Shown here: in pieces, positions 10,864 to 21,397 of the stretch
Layout: the number at the start of each line of letters is the position of its first letter
Position numbering within the stretch: the stretch's first letter is position 1
Assembly (NCBI GenBank): GCA_020744225.1
Contig: JAGMWG010000007.1
Location: forward strand, 930,001-994,000
Origin: Paraphoma chrysanthemicola
Lineage: Eukaryota > Ascomycota > Dothideomycetes > Pleosporales > Phaeosphaeriaceae
Direction: 5' to 3'
DNA length: 64,000 bases
Made by a program: the position numbers and the translations under genes
The notes under the pieces: model-generated
Database searches by the model: none
What the model saw: only the letters and a program-made list of their open reading frames with translations
What the model was told of the DNA's origin: nothing

Positions 10864-13800
10864 TCAGTTCAACCAGTTCTGCCACTGGCACTTACAACCC
10901 CCTGTTCCACCATCAATCGGCCCCGTCGCCGTCGGTCGCCCTTGCGTTCCGTTCACAAGCACACCTCCAAACCCGCGATCCTCAAATTGGAAAAACTTAT
11001 TATCTGGGATATTGCGAATCGTGCCATCACTCTCCATCTCATAGCAATACAGATTCTTCTTCGCCGGGTTTCCACCGTGTCGGTCGAGTGTGACGGTGAC
11101 TGGGTACGGAAACGTGCCAGGGCGTTTCGTGCTGTCTGGACCGGTTTGGCTAGATCCTTGAAGTAAAGGCTTGCTGGTCTTACTGCGTGTCCAAATTTGC
11201 ACAAGGAAGCGGGTTTCAGCGTATGTGCAGCGGATGTTCGCAGCAGATTTGGAACTGCCGCCATCGACGTCGGCGGGATTGCCACCGCGGTTGGTGCCGT
11301 TGATTTGTTTGAGGAAGATGGAGCGGTCGAAGTAGGTGTAAAAGCCATAGTGTTCGTTGTCAGTGCCGCGATTGTAGAGGCGTAGAGGTTGAGCGGATGG
11401 GAGCGGGAGGAGGTTGGCGGCAGCTGCTGTGCCGTCGGATTCGAGCATGGGTGGAGGTATGACGGATGTGAGGTTCGTTGGGTCACTAGGACCGGCGCGC
11501 TTCAGGAGACGAGAAGCTGACTTCTTCGGGTCTTGGAAAGTGATGAACAGAGGGGTATCTTCGCCCTCGAACGGCGCGACATTCCCATCTGTCGTCTTGC
11601 CTAAGAAGCTCATATCTGCGTCGCTCGGAGCAGCGGGTGACGGCGAGGGCAGTGCTCGCAATCTCAGCAATTGAGAGCGGATGAAGGCACCCGCTGACAC
11701 AGGGTTTGCGGCTCGTTTCGTGGTAGGCGATGCCGAGGTGCTGTTGTCATACGTGATCTGGATCCTGAAGTTGGGCTGGTCCGGCTTGTTAGGCTTGATC
11801 GAATCTTGTAGCTCCTTTGGCAGTGCACAACTCCACAATGTGGTCGGTGACACGCAACCACTCTCCTCCTCAACAGCCTCGGGCTGCGAGATAGTCGATA
11901 CACCAGTGGGTATGGGCGGGTAGTTCGGTAAGTTCAACCATCCGGAGTTTCCTTCCGAATCTGGCTGTGTTCCTGGGTTATTTACAGGGGTGTCATTGCG
12001 CTTCTTGGTGAGGACGACGGTAAGCGGAATTATGATGGCAAGCAAGACCAGGAAGATCAGGCAGCAACAGCAGCCCCAAAAGCACCAGCCCTTCTTCTTC
12101 TTTTTCTTCTTTCCGTCCTGATCTTGCTTAGGCTTGCGTCGGCCGAAGGTCAGGAAGCTCTTCATGTCGAAGACCTTTCGATGCTTCTTCTGCTTTTGTC
12201 CTTTGAGGTCAGAAGTGGACGATGGCGAGCTAGATCGGCTGCCGTGGTCGTAGCTGAAATGAGAGCCCTTCACAGCATGAGAAGGTGGCGGTGCAAAGAC
12301 GGGAAGAGTTTGTGCAGGACTGTTGGTCTTTGACGTGGCTGTCGTTGCACCTGTGGATCGAGGTGGTGCGCTGTATATGTGTTGGTGATGCACGGAAGGT
12401 TCGGCGCTAGTAACATTCGCTTGGGTAGCACCGTTCGGCCGTCGGTCCTGAAGTTCAATGTTGATGTTGATGGTTCGAGGCTGCTCGTCCACTTGACGCG
12501 GCATGAGAACTGTTCCAATGGCCGCTGTGCTGACCACTGGAGATGCCGACATTGCAGATTGAGGCGAAGTAACGCCTCGATCGGTATCAGACATCTTCTG
12601 CTGTGACTGGCTATGAATAACCGTGGTCGAGTTGATAGCAGCTGATGAAGCTGTCAATGCTATCGGTGCACTTTGTTGGGCCGTGCTATGCTCTACAGCA
12701 TCTGCAACGGTCAGGCCGTTCGTTGGAACGAACGCTGAGGGCGCCTCTCGGCTAACACCGTAACTCGCAGGTACAACTGGCACTGCTGGGGCTGCCTCGT
12801 CTTTGCGTCCGTTTGGTGGAAATACCGCAGTGTTCGGGGTCATGACGAACGGAGTCGTAATGACATTCCACCATCCTTGTGAGCGCCGTGGAGTGGGCAC
12901 CAATGATGTATCTATCACAAAAGGCGCCTCAACAGTTTTCTCTCGTAACGGAGTTTCGTCTTCTTCGAAGACGGTCCCGGTCGACATGATCCGATGGCTC
13001 CTCTTGTGGTCATCGTCCTCTTCGAAAGCAGTACCATTAGAATCGAGCGTGTCGTGTCTGATATGCCCTGGAACGTTGGCAGTATTACCAGTGGTGTTTG
13101 ATATTGCGCGCGTGCCAGAAGAATCGGTGACACCAGCCGGTAGAGCTGGTACAGGTGGTACAGAAGCACCCACAGAATTTTGATCCAAGTTATAACGTGA
13201 GTATACGCTCGTGGTGTAGTCAGACGCAGTGAAGGGTGTGTCGGGCGACCACACCGACTTCATGGCTTCTGCTGGAGTAATGACGATGTTTGGGGTGACC
13301 AGAGTGGCGTCGCTTCCTGACCGGAGGCGCGATCCATTGAAAGAGCTGAAGTCGGAGACACTGTCAGTTGGCACCTGAATACCAATCGGAATGCGTCGAT
13401 CCCAGGGCGAGATATCTTGCCACGATTTGTCGCCAGGTGTCAGTGAAATTGCCGTGAGCATGTCGTTTTGGTCCACGCTTGGGTTCGCGCGATGGCTCCT
13501 GTCCGGTTGAGGAGTTCCCTTCGTGATCCCGAGTCCCTTGTTCCTGGTGGATGATCTCCCCACGCCAAACCAGTTCTGTTTCCTGATCGAACTGCCACTC
13601 CGCAGCTCATCTTGTGAGAATACCTGATGCGGTTCGCTACCCTTATGCCTAGTGAAGCTCGTATCGACGGTGATACCAGGTTTAGACTGTCGGCCAAACA
13701 TGTCACGCTTCCTACTCTTTTGTCGAGACATGCGTGCCGAATAAGACTTTGAGCTGCGTCTCGACATCGCCCGCCGAACAGCGCTCTGGGCATCCCCATC

Positions 13801-13971
13801 CCATCGTCGACTCTCTTGGTCACCTCGTGACCTACTGAAATCCTCATTGAAGTGCACGAGGATGTCCTCATCACTCTGACCTTGATGGCCGTAGTTGTTT
13901 GTAGTGTTCGTCGTCTGCAGCGTGCTCGCTTGTGTCTGTTGACCAGCACGGCCAGACCATGTAGTGTCCAT
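10864..13971 (-). CDS. Large single-pass membrane protein, function unknown
   Basis: Single exon of 1035 aa starting MDTTWSGRAGQQ. The first ~620 residues are low-complexity, Ser/Thr/Pro-rich and basic in patches (RRAMSRRSSKSYSARMSRQKSRKR near residue 90), and look disordered and phosphorylatable. A lysine-rich stretch (KKKKKKG) is followed by the cysteine cluster CFWGCCCC and one hydrophobic helix at about residues 630-655. The ~380-residue tail is folded-looking, with scattered cysteines and N-glycosylation sequons, and ends CKCQWQNWLN. Positive residues before the helix predict an inside-out orientation: N-terminal tail in the cytosol, C-terminal domain outside or in a lumen. The cysteines at the membrane edge are candidates for palmitoylation. 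I do not recognise a named family. A plasma-membrane or wall-sensing role is possible but unsupported. Confidence 0.8.
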   Translation of the reverse strand: MDTTWSGRAGQQTQASTLQTTNTTNNYGHQGQSDEDILVHFNEDFSRSRGDQESRRWDGDAQSAVRRAMSRRSSKSYSARMSRQKSRKRDMFGRQSKPGITVDTSFTRHKGSEPHQVFSQDELRSGSSIRKQNWFGVGRSSTRNKGLGITKGTPQPDRSHRANPSVDQNDMLTAISLTPGDKSWQDISPWDRRIPIGIQVPTDSVSDFSSFNGSRLRSGSDATLVTPNIVITPAEAMKSVWSPDTPFTASDYTTSVYSRYNLDQNSVGASVPPVPALPAGVTDSSGTRAISNTTGNTANVPGHIRHDTLDSNGTAFEEDDDHKRSHRIMSTGTVFEEDETPLREKTVEAPFVIDTSLVPTPRRSQGWWNVITTPFVMTPNTAVFPPNGRKDEAAPAVPVVPASYGVSREAPSAFVPTNGLTVADAVEHSTAQQSAPIALTASSAAINSTTVIHSQSQQKMSDTDRGVTSPQSAMSASPVVSTAAIGTVLMPRQVDEQPRTININIELQDRRPNGATQANVTSAEPSVHHQHIYSAPPRSTGATTATSKTNSPAQTLPVFAPPPSHAVKGSHFSYDHGSRSSSPSSTSDLKGQKQKKHRKVFDMKSFLTFGRRKPKQDQDGKKKKKKKGWCFWGCCCCLIFLVLLAIIIPLTVVLTKKRNDTPVNNPGTQPDSEGNSGWLNLPNYPPIPTGVSTISQPEAVEEESGCVSPTTLWSCALPKELQDSIKPNKPDQPNFRIQITYDNSTSASPTTKRAANPVSAGAFIRSQLLRLRALPSPSPAAPSDADMSFLGKTTDGNVAPFEGEDTPLFITFQDPKKSASRLLKRAGPSDPTNLTSVIPPPMLESDGTAAAANLLPLPSAQPLRLYNRGTDNEHYGFYTYFDRSIFLKQINGTNRGGNPADVDGGSSKSAANIRCTYAETRFLVQIWTRSKTSKPLLQGSSQTGPDSTKRPGTFPYPVTVTLDRHGGNPAKKNLYCYEMESDGTIRNIPDNKFFQFEDRGFGGVLVNGTQGRPTATGPIDGGTGGCKCQWQNWLN

Positions 13972-16272
13972 ATTGGCTTTCTTTGAAGTTGCTACTTCCG
14001 TCGGTCGAGATTCGGTGGCTGAAAAGACTGTGGAGAGTTCGTGGTGCTGGTCAAGGCAGCATTTAGAACAATGCTTTGTCCTCGGTGGTGGTGTACTCGA
14101 AACTGAAACAATGTCTGTTTGTGATGCTGCTTTATTCTATTGTAGGGGCCCGAAACGTAAGATGCGAATGCAGGACAATAGGAACGACAAAAACAAAACG
14201 ACCAAGGTGAAAGCAACGGGAAAAAGTGAAGGAAAGACGGAAACGCGATATGAGGCTCTCCGCGTGGACACGCGGGCCCAAGTATATGGAGCACCGCTCC
14301 TGTGGCTTGCCGCTGCCTGCCATACCGTTTGTTGAATAGCCTCATTTACAGTTGCACCGTACCGCCATTTCATTTGTCAGAAGCGCCGGTCACGTTGTCT
14401 CGAGTGTAGGACTGCTGGCCCGGCAAGACTTGACACTGCCTACAAGTGAAAGTGATTGGACGGACAAGGGAGATCTGCTGCGTAGTGGGCGCCATTTTCC
14501 AGGTCTAGGGTTCAATAACCGCTCAGGATTCGCCGGGCTGGAATTGTACAACACGATGCGAGATCTGAGACGCTCCAGAGGCGGAGCTGGAGGTTGTGGC
14601 AGGCCAATGTCGGCGCGAGCCAGTGAGGTGAAAGAGTCGCGCACCTGTAGCCGCCCGCCATAGCGCAGAACTCCAACGGTTGGATCAGATTGCAGGGCTC
14701 GAGCGGTTTTTGCCAAGGTGTCTAGCCGCTTTGAGACGGGTCTTCAAGCGCCGACCTATAGTCTTTGCGTGTGGATCAGAGCATGCTAGCGTGAAAGTGG
14801 GTTCGTAAAAGCCACCGAACACAAGGTAAAAGTCGGGTGTTAATGCTCAGATATGCCTGGTGCTGTGTCAGTTCAAGGTTTAAGAATCGCTTGGACAAGT
14901 TGACCCGTGAGTGACATTTGTATCAAGCATGCATAAAGATGTATCGGGGCATATTAACTATGGGGCAGGATTTGCATGAGAGAAACAGTGTTGTTTGCAT
15001 CCCATAGCTGTCGAATAATTGATGATCGTGTTAGTGGCTCACTCGCAGAGCTCTGAAAGTCAGAAGCAACAACACAGTGGACAACGCAACTGCAGCACTT
15101 CGATCATCTGGCAATTTGGGAGAGTCGCATCGTTACCCTCGAGTGTAGTGAAGGCATTCCGCCCTCCTTGTGAGCAGAAGCTATAGCAGCAGGTTATGGG
15201 GTGCTGGCGTTGGTTGGTATGGCGAACCTATGCCTTTTTCCGCAGTCCGACGCCTTCGCGGGAGATGGCTGCAACTCGCGTAGTGCAGTCCTCCTCGGGC
15301 GCATTCAACACTCGTCCAAACAGGCGAAAGTAAGCACAAGCACGCTTCTTCGATACCCTGCTGTCGGTTCCAACGTTGCTCAACTGCTCGAGACCTGATG
15401 ACGTCCTGTCTCAGCGCCGAGGAATCAACGGGAGCGGTGCAGCCATCCGAACGCGACTTATTCGTATATCGACTAGACCAGCCTGCGTCTAGCGCTTGCT
15501 GACGACTGTCGTCTGCCGTTCAACCAGACGTTGCGAGCGACGGCTGCATAGGCTGTGGGCAGCATGCGGGATGGATCATCTCGGTGGATCTTCTGCTAGT
15601 CAGGGTCAAGATGCTACAGTACTCCTTTCAGATTCTTCCTAATGATTAGAGATGCCAAGGCGACGAACTCGATACGGCAATTTTACTTATCGACACCTGC
15701 TCCTTTTCTGCCGGCGTTCACATCCAGCATTCTGTTCTTGCAAGCTGCAGCAGGAATTGCCCTTTCGCCGCTCATTTTGACAGGCGCCCAGTGCGAAGAA
15801 AGCAGCTCTCGACGCCCCCAAGGTTCCACGGCAGCCCGTCGAGCTCCCTTCCGCTTCAGGTGCAACCTCGCGCATTGCCGTCGAGACTGAATTTCTCCGC
15901 CAGCTGTCCTCATTGCCTGGGGCTCGCCTTGCTGCTGCAGTGCCACGCCGTTGAGATTGGCCTGCGCTGTCGCGTGAATATCGGCTGCCACCCCAGCCCT
16001 GTCGACTTTTGACGTGCAAGCCTCGCGCAGCGGCGTTCGTACATTCCGATCAACCTCTCCACCCACCTACAAGCACGCTGGCTTCGCAATCCTCCTTCCA
16101 AGCTTCTGCGGGGCAACGACGCAGGCGCTCCTCGGCCGCAAAGCACTTGCCCAGTCTCAACCTCCCAGACATTGCAGAGTCGCGCAACAGGCTCGGTGCC
16201 GCGAGTGGCAGCGCAGGCCGCTTGTCGGGCGACTCTCTCCCCACGATTCCTGGCACCCCAGGGCTCGATAAT
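13972..16272. other. Long intergenic region
   Basis: 2.3 kb between divergently transcribed genes. It should hold both promoters and the leader of the mannosyltransferase gene. A frame continuous with that gene opens at 16009, so the leader may be partly coding. Several short frames around 14.0-14.7 kb and 15.6-16.0 kb overlap on both strands with no recognisable product. Nothing else seen. Confidence 0.4.
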
Positions 16273-17710
16273 ATGTCAAGGTCGCCGTCGCCTCGCCCTG
16301 GAGGCTGGTCAAGTCCGGGCTTGAATACACCCTACGACACGGGCGGACGCACCAGCCCATTCGCGAATGGCTCCTCATCACACAACGTCACATGGGCATC
16401 GGCGCAGGCGCGAAGTGCAGAAGTCAAGGGCCACAGTGGCTTCAATCCCCGGGGTCAGGGCTTCTTCAGCAAGCACTTTCGGCGGATATCGACGAGCCTG
16501 CCCTTGAGCTATGGCGACAAGGAAAAGCTGGGCCGCGGACGGTACCAGAACAACAAGGTTGTGCAGCTGCTGCAACGCATCGGATGGCACTTGTGGCGAC
16601 TCCGGAGATCTGTAGGCGTTGTGTTGTTTATTGTTTTCAGCATTATTATGTTCTACGTGACACGTAAGTCAATTACCACCATCTGTGCACGTCCTCCACT
16701 AACACGACACAGCACTCCACCGCATGTACAGACGTTCGACCATGTTCGGCGGTGGCGGCAGCAAATACGTCGTGATCCTCGCCGCGAACCAAGGGGGAGG
16801 CGTGATGGAGTGGAAGGGGCCCCGAGAGTGGGCAATTGAACGGGACAGCGTCAAGAACAAGAAGAAGTACACCAAGAATTGGGGCTACGACTTGGAGATT
16901 GTCGACATGAGCACGAAGAAGCGCTACGCGCACGAGTGGCGAGAGAGCTGGGAGAAGGTCGATACCATCCGAAATGCCATGCGCAAATACCCGCATGCCG
17001 AGTGGTAAGCACTCCAACAGTTTCAGCATTCACGGCTAATTTCTTGCAGGTTCTGGTGGCTAGACACGAACACTTTCATCATGGAGCCCTCTCTATCTCT
17101 CCAGAATCACATTTTCAAGCGCCTCGACAAGATTACGTACCGCGACATCAACCGATACAACCCACTGAACATATCGCACCCCTTGACGGACGAGTATCTC
17201 GACCCCGAGACGCGCTCACCAGTCGGCGACGGGAAAGTTGAGTCGATCAACATGATCATACCCCAGGATTGCGGCGGCTTCAATCTGGGCTCGTTCATGG
17301 TGCGAAGAAGCGTATGGATGGACCGCCTGCTTGATATCTGGTGGGATCCCGTTGGGTATGAGCAAAAGCACATGGAATGGGAGCACAAAGAGCAGGATGC
17401 TTTCGAGCATCTGTACCAAAACCAGCCCTGGATCCGACCACACGTCGCCTTCATCCAACAACGACAGATCATGAGCTTCCCGCCCGGTGCGTGTGGCGAG
17501 AAGGGTGATGACCCGAATATTCATTACCAGGAAAAGGACCGCGACTTCTTGGTAAACATGGCAGGTTGTGAATGGGGTCGTGATTGCTGGGCGGAGATGT
17601 ACAACTACCGTCAGCTCAGCAACCGCCTCAACCGCAACCCATGGGAGAAGTTCAAGGACGGGATCAGCGACTTCTTCAAGAGCAAAAAGAAGGAAGAGAA
17701 GAAGGACTGA
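16273..17710 (+). CDS. MNN10: Alpha-1,6-mannosyltransferase, Mnn10 family (GT34)
   Basis: Golgi type II glycosyltransferase that extends the alpha-1,6-mannan backbone of N-glycans as part of the mannan polymerase II complex. Exons 16273-16663, 16713-17004 and 17050-17710 join in phase to give 447 aa. A Ser/Pro-rich cytosolic tail (MSRSPSPRPGGWSS) precedes a single TM helix at about residues 112-131. The GT34 catalytic domain follows, with KYVVILAANQGGGVMEWKG, RYAHEWRESWEKVDTIRNAM, the acidic metal-site region WFWWLDTNTFI, DCGGFNLGSFMVRRS, MEWEHKEQDAFEHLY and the C-terminal block VNMAGCEWGRDCW. I chose the ATG at 16273 because family members commonly start with this tail. An in-frame ATG at 16009 would add 88 residues of unconvincing sequence. 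The last residues are lysine- and glutamate-rich. Confidence 0.92.
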
Positions 17711-19137
17711 GCATCGAATTGAAGGGACACGAAATATCAGCACGAGCACCGCGCCACGATTTCTCGCTACTTGTGAATCTCCTTCGGGCTATCAACCATG
17801 CCCATGATTTTACATCCATACCCAAAACTGCGTAGACACGATTTCACACATTACTGAGGATAGTCTGGGTCCCTTTGCTGTACTATATTGACAATCTGGG
17901 AGCCGTGCTTTCACATCGCATGGGAGGGGCGTTGGTAGCGTTTGCGATAATGCAGTCTACGATGACTGTGAGCATTAAAGCGTAATGCGAGTTTGAGTAA
18001 ATTCAATTTGATTTAGACTATCCACTATTTGACGACTGAAAGAGAGTGCCATGCCCAGCAACGTAAGGGACGCAATCTGCACGTGCGGACTTGGTACATA
18101 CTCGGAATTGCACCTTTCAACCTTGGACAGAACAATATGAACCACAAGCCCACTACTCAGTTTCAGTTCAGCGCAACTGTATTCAGATGCTGCAAGGACA
18201 ACAATAACACCCTCGATATGTCAGTGAGCTCCTCAGTACTTTACAGAAGTTTCACTAGTGGCGTGAAGGCGCTCGGGAGTGTCTAACGATGTGGGACGAA
18301 GCGATACATGACGAGGCAGCTCGTTCGTCGCCCAAGGCACGCACACGACCCAGAAACACAAATGTAGTTGTCTCGCAAGGCCGGCAGGTGAGCACACCAC
18401 ACGAGCTAAGCCTCGCTATTGGAGGCGCGTGTGCGCAGTGTGATTCGTCCATGAGCATACACCCACCGCCATCTCATCTGCGTGACCCAGGCCTAGGCCG
18501 ATGCATACGCCAGCACACGGGGCCAGGAACGGACAACCATGGTCTTCCGCTTTAGACCTGACATACTGTACTTCTATACTTCTCTCCCTTCCCTGACCTT
18601 GAAACCTCTTTTCTACGCATTCGTTGTTCGCGTGCAGCGCAAGTCGACGTGTCCGCCCCACCACTCGAGACCGTCGTTCTCCGACGTCATCACCAGCTGC
18701 AACCGTGCGCCGGAGTGTCTCGCCAGCCTCTTGTAGCGTCAGCGACTGCATCAAGCGGGCTTAAGCCTAACTCCAACCTTCCTTGCGGCCGCGGTCGACT
18801 GCGGTGAAGGACACCAGGTCTCAGGGTGTCTCTCAATAAGGTCCTCTTATCCCGCAGGACTGAGTGGTGCGTCCTTGTTTGAGGTTCCAGCGCCAGGACG
18901 TCGCAACGTGGACAAAGAACCGACATCGGGACGCGCCTTGGGAGGTCCACTTGCGCGCATACAACTGCACCGTCTGTCTGGATACTAGGCCGAGTGTCAG
19001 GAGAGGTTGTTAGTAGAGCAAGTGCTTGCTGAGCAAGACTGGTTATCCCACGCCCACGAAGTAGCATGCACGATCACCGCCCACCACGAGGACCAAGGCA
19101 CGCAGGAGCTGAAGAGCCGCACCAGAACTCGCACACG
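17711..19137. other. Intergenic, nothing recognised
   Basis: 1.4 kb between two plus-strand genes. Short frames on both strands lack motifs. It should contain the terminator of the mannosyltransferase gene and the promoter of the next gene. An in-frame ATG at 19066 could extend the next gene by 24 codons. Confidence 0.4.
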
Positions 19138-20433
19138 ATGGCTCCCTCGCAGAGCTTCCCGTCGCCTTCGAGGCAGCATTCAGAAGGCACGTGTCTCCAT
19201 ACTGCGCCATGCCGGGTTGTTGCAGCGCAACTGCAATACAACCCGCGCATCGACGACTATGCTTCACACCAGCTGACATGTGTTTCGCCCACAGAATCAT
19301 GGGTAGAGATCGGATCAGGCCCATCTTCGGCGTCCCTCTCCTCTGCCGCCGACGAGATCATCACGACCGGTCTCACAGTGCAGCACGACTCCAATCTCCA
19401 CCGACGACCGAGGCGCGCAAGGGGCGGCGGGCAGTTCTCGATAGGCACCGGACACAGGGTCAACAATGCCGGAGGGAATAGCAGCCAGGAAGAATATGAA
19501 GAAAGCGAAAGCGAGTCGGACCGCGTCATGACGTCCTCGACCGAGGGCCTAGGTCCATCGCCCCTTAGACATGAGGTGAACCGCTCCTCTCGCAGTCCGC
19601 AATCAGCGGCCTCCTCGGAGACCATGTCGGAACGAGAAGAGGATGATGAAGACGATGACGAGAATGCTACAGCAGTCAATTATCCTAGATCACGGCGGCA
19701 GTTTGAGCCACGGCCGAACGCCTTCTCGCACCCAAGCAGCCAACAGCCCATACGTTCACAGTCTGGTACTGTCCAACCACCTCGCCGGAACCTGTCTCGA
19801 CCCTCGGCATCAACACGACAGCACTCATACCCGCAGCACACTCCTTACAGTACTGTTGCTCCAACTTACCAACCTGATCATGACGAAGCACTCCGTGCCA
19901 GCCTGTCAACACTCCTCACTGCTGCTGCTGCCGTGCGGGGACTGCCAAAACCAGGTCAACCGCGTATACAGCAACCTGGCTCTGCTCGCGTCGACCCCAC
20001 CACACTACGTCTGGTCCCAGAATCCGTGGCTCTAGGTGACGTGCCCGAAGAATCTTCCGTCGCACCGTCGTCCCCTTGCACCACAAGTAGCGATCCCTCT
20101 GACCGATCCAAGCGGAAAGACGTCCGAAGCAGCAGCAAAGAGCGCCGCGCCGTCAAAAAAGCCCGTCGATCCGGCCCCATTATCGAAGAAATCAGCCCGA
20201 CCCTATTCACCTGGGTCGTCAGCGCCGGCGTCGTCGTGCTCGTAAGCGCGCTCAGCTTCTCGGCCGGCTACGTGGTCGGCAAGGAAACCGGTCACGCTGA
20301 AGCCATGGGCCAGCTTGGTGCCGCCGGTTCTGAAGCTGGTAGCTGTGCTCGCGAAGCGGCGTCTGGTGTCAAAGGCACGGGCTTGGGTCTGCGGAAACTG
20401 CGATGGACTGGAGGAGCGGGGATCCGCGCTTGA
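19138..20433 (+). CDS. Acidic/Ser-rich single-pass membrane protein, unknown function
   Basis: One open frame, 431 aa from the ATG at 19138 (context acgATGG). The earlier in-frame ATG at 19066 has poorer context. The first part is Ser/Pro-rich. An acidic run (EREEDDEDDDEN) lies near residue 185, and a conserved-looking segment (DHDEALRASLSTLLTAAAA) near residue 250. After a basic stretch (KERRAVKKARRSG) comes one TM helix at about residues 355-380 (LFTWVVSAGVVVLVSALS) and a short Gly/Ala-rich tail. No signal peptide is visible, so a tail-anchored-like or type II/III membrane protein of the ER, nuclear envelope or plasma membrane is likely. Family unknown. The segment just before SWVEIGSG resembles an intron 3' end (CTGAC...CCCACAG), but I found no donor that keeps the frame, so I leave it continuous. 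Confidence 0.65.
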   Translation: MAPSQSFPSPSRQHSEGTCLHTAPCRVVAAQLQYNPRIDDYASHQLTCVSPTESWVEIGSGPSSASLSSAADEIITTGLTVQHDSNLHRRPRRARGGGQFSIGTGHRVNNAGGNSSQEEYEESESESDRVMTSSTEGLGPSPLRHEVNRSSRSPQSAASSETMSEREEDDEDDDENATAVNYPRSRRQFEPRPNAFSHPSSQQPIRSQSGTVQPPRRNLSRPSASTRQHSYPQHTPYSTVAPTYQPDHDEALRASLSTLLTAAAAVRGLPKPGQPRIQQPGSARVDPTTLRLVPESVALGDVPEESSVAPSSPCTTSSDPSDRSKRKDVRSSSKERRAVKKARRSGPIIEEISPTLFTWVVSAGVVVLVSALSFSAGYVVGKETGHAEAMGQLGAAGSEAGSCAREAASGVKGTGLGLRKLRWTGGAGIRA

Positions 20434-21397
20434 ACTAGTGAGTCTGTTGATTGAGGACACGAGTTAACGAATACAATATGGCATAGCGTGCTTGTTTTGT
20501 TTTAAGCATGGGTTGGAGCGAGTAGACGAGGGTGGAATGCGAACAGTCTGGAATAACTCTACTTTTGTCTCGAGGCGTACCCTTTTTTTTGTGTTCTCGA
20601 GCGAATGCTTCTCCCTGGAGTGGGTACGTTGTGGTGTTTGCGTTGCGGGTGCGTGCGTGCATGGAGTGGAGTTGTGGGTACGACTCCATTCAACCCCAAG
20701 ACTTATCCTACATAGATGGACGCGTGCTAGGGACTAATAAGAAGTCTAATATCATCACTTTTTGGAAAATCTTATCTGCTTCACACGTACGAGTCGCCCG
20801 TGATGTGTACCGCCTGATCGAATAGATCCATACCATGTCCCCAGTCCTTTGTATATACGCCACAATAATCGTCAAAATTGTCTCTCTACCACGACTCCAT
20901 GCAACAAGCTCGTAAACAACAGCAGCCTCGGCAAGCTCGTAAGCACTCAGCCTCGTGCGTCAGACACGGAGGCCAAAACGCACAACATGGCATTCTTCAA
21001 GCGCGAAAACTGGTTTATGCGCAAACTTGCATGCTACACCGAGTTCACAATCGCCTTCCAGACCTGGTAAACGGGGTTTAGTCAATCTAACTTCTCGTAA
21101 AATGGCGAATGGTCATTTGCCAGCAAGGACATGGTGGCTTCTCGCGTATCGCATCCTTCCGCGGAGCTTGCTCAGCCTTGTGTTGAAGCAAGCTTTCTGT
21201 GTGTGTGAGGGTTGGGGGTATATGAGGCTGGGCTTTGCTGGGTTTGGTGTTGGATTTTTTTTGAAGGAATGAATTGCGTTAGAGAAGTTTTGAGGGTTTT
21301 TGTGTGATTGACTTGTCGATATCTAGTCATTCACTCTGCTAATCTGTACCTTGTCTACACTACTATTCCCAGGACCACCTTGATCCAAGAAACCATA
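20434..21397. other. Intergenic, nothing recognised
   Basis: Contains short frames only. It presumably holds the promoter of the PAN-domain gene. An upstream exon encoding a signal peptide for that gene could lie here, but I could not identify one. Confidence 0.35.

Noticed and set aside
14390..14716. Open frames in both directions at 14.35-14.72 kb
   Set aside because: Overlapping frames of similar length on both strands with no motif, no introns that extend them and no typical start context.
16009..16272. Longer N-terminus for the mannosyltransferase
   Set aside because: The frame is open from 16009, but the extra 88 residues do not resemble the family and the ATG at 16273 matches the usual start; kept only as an alternative.
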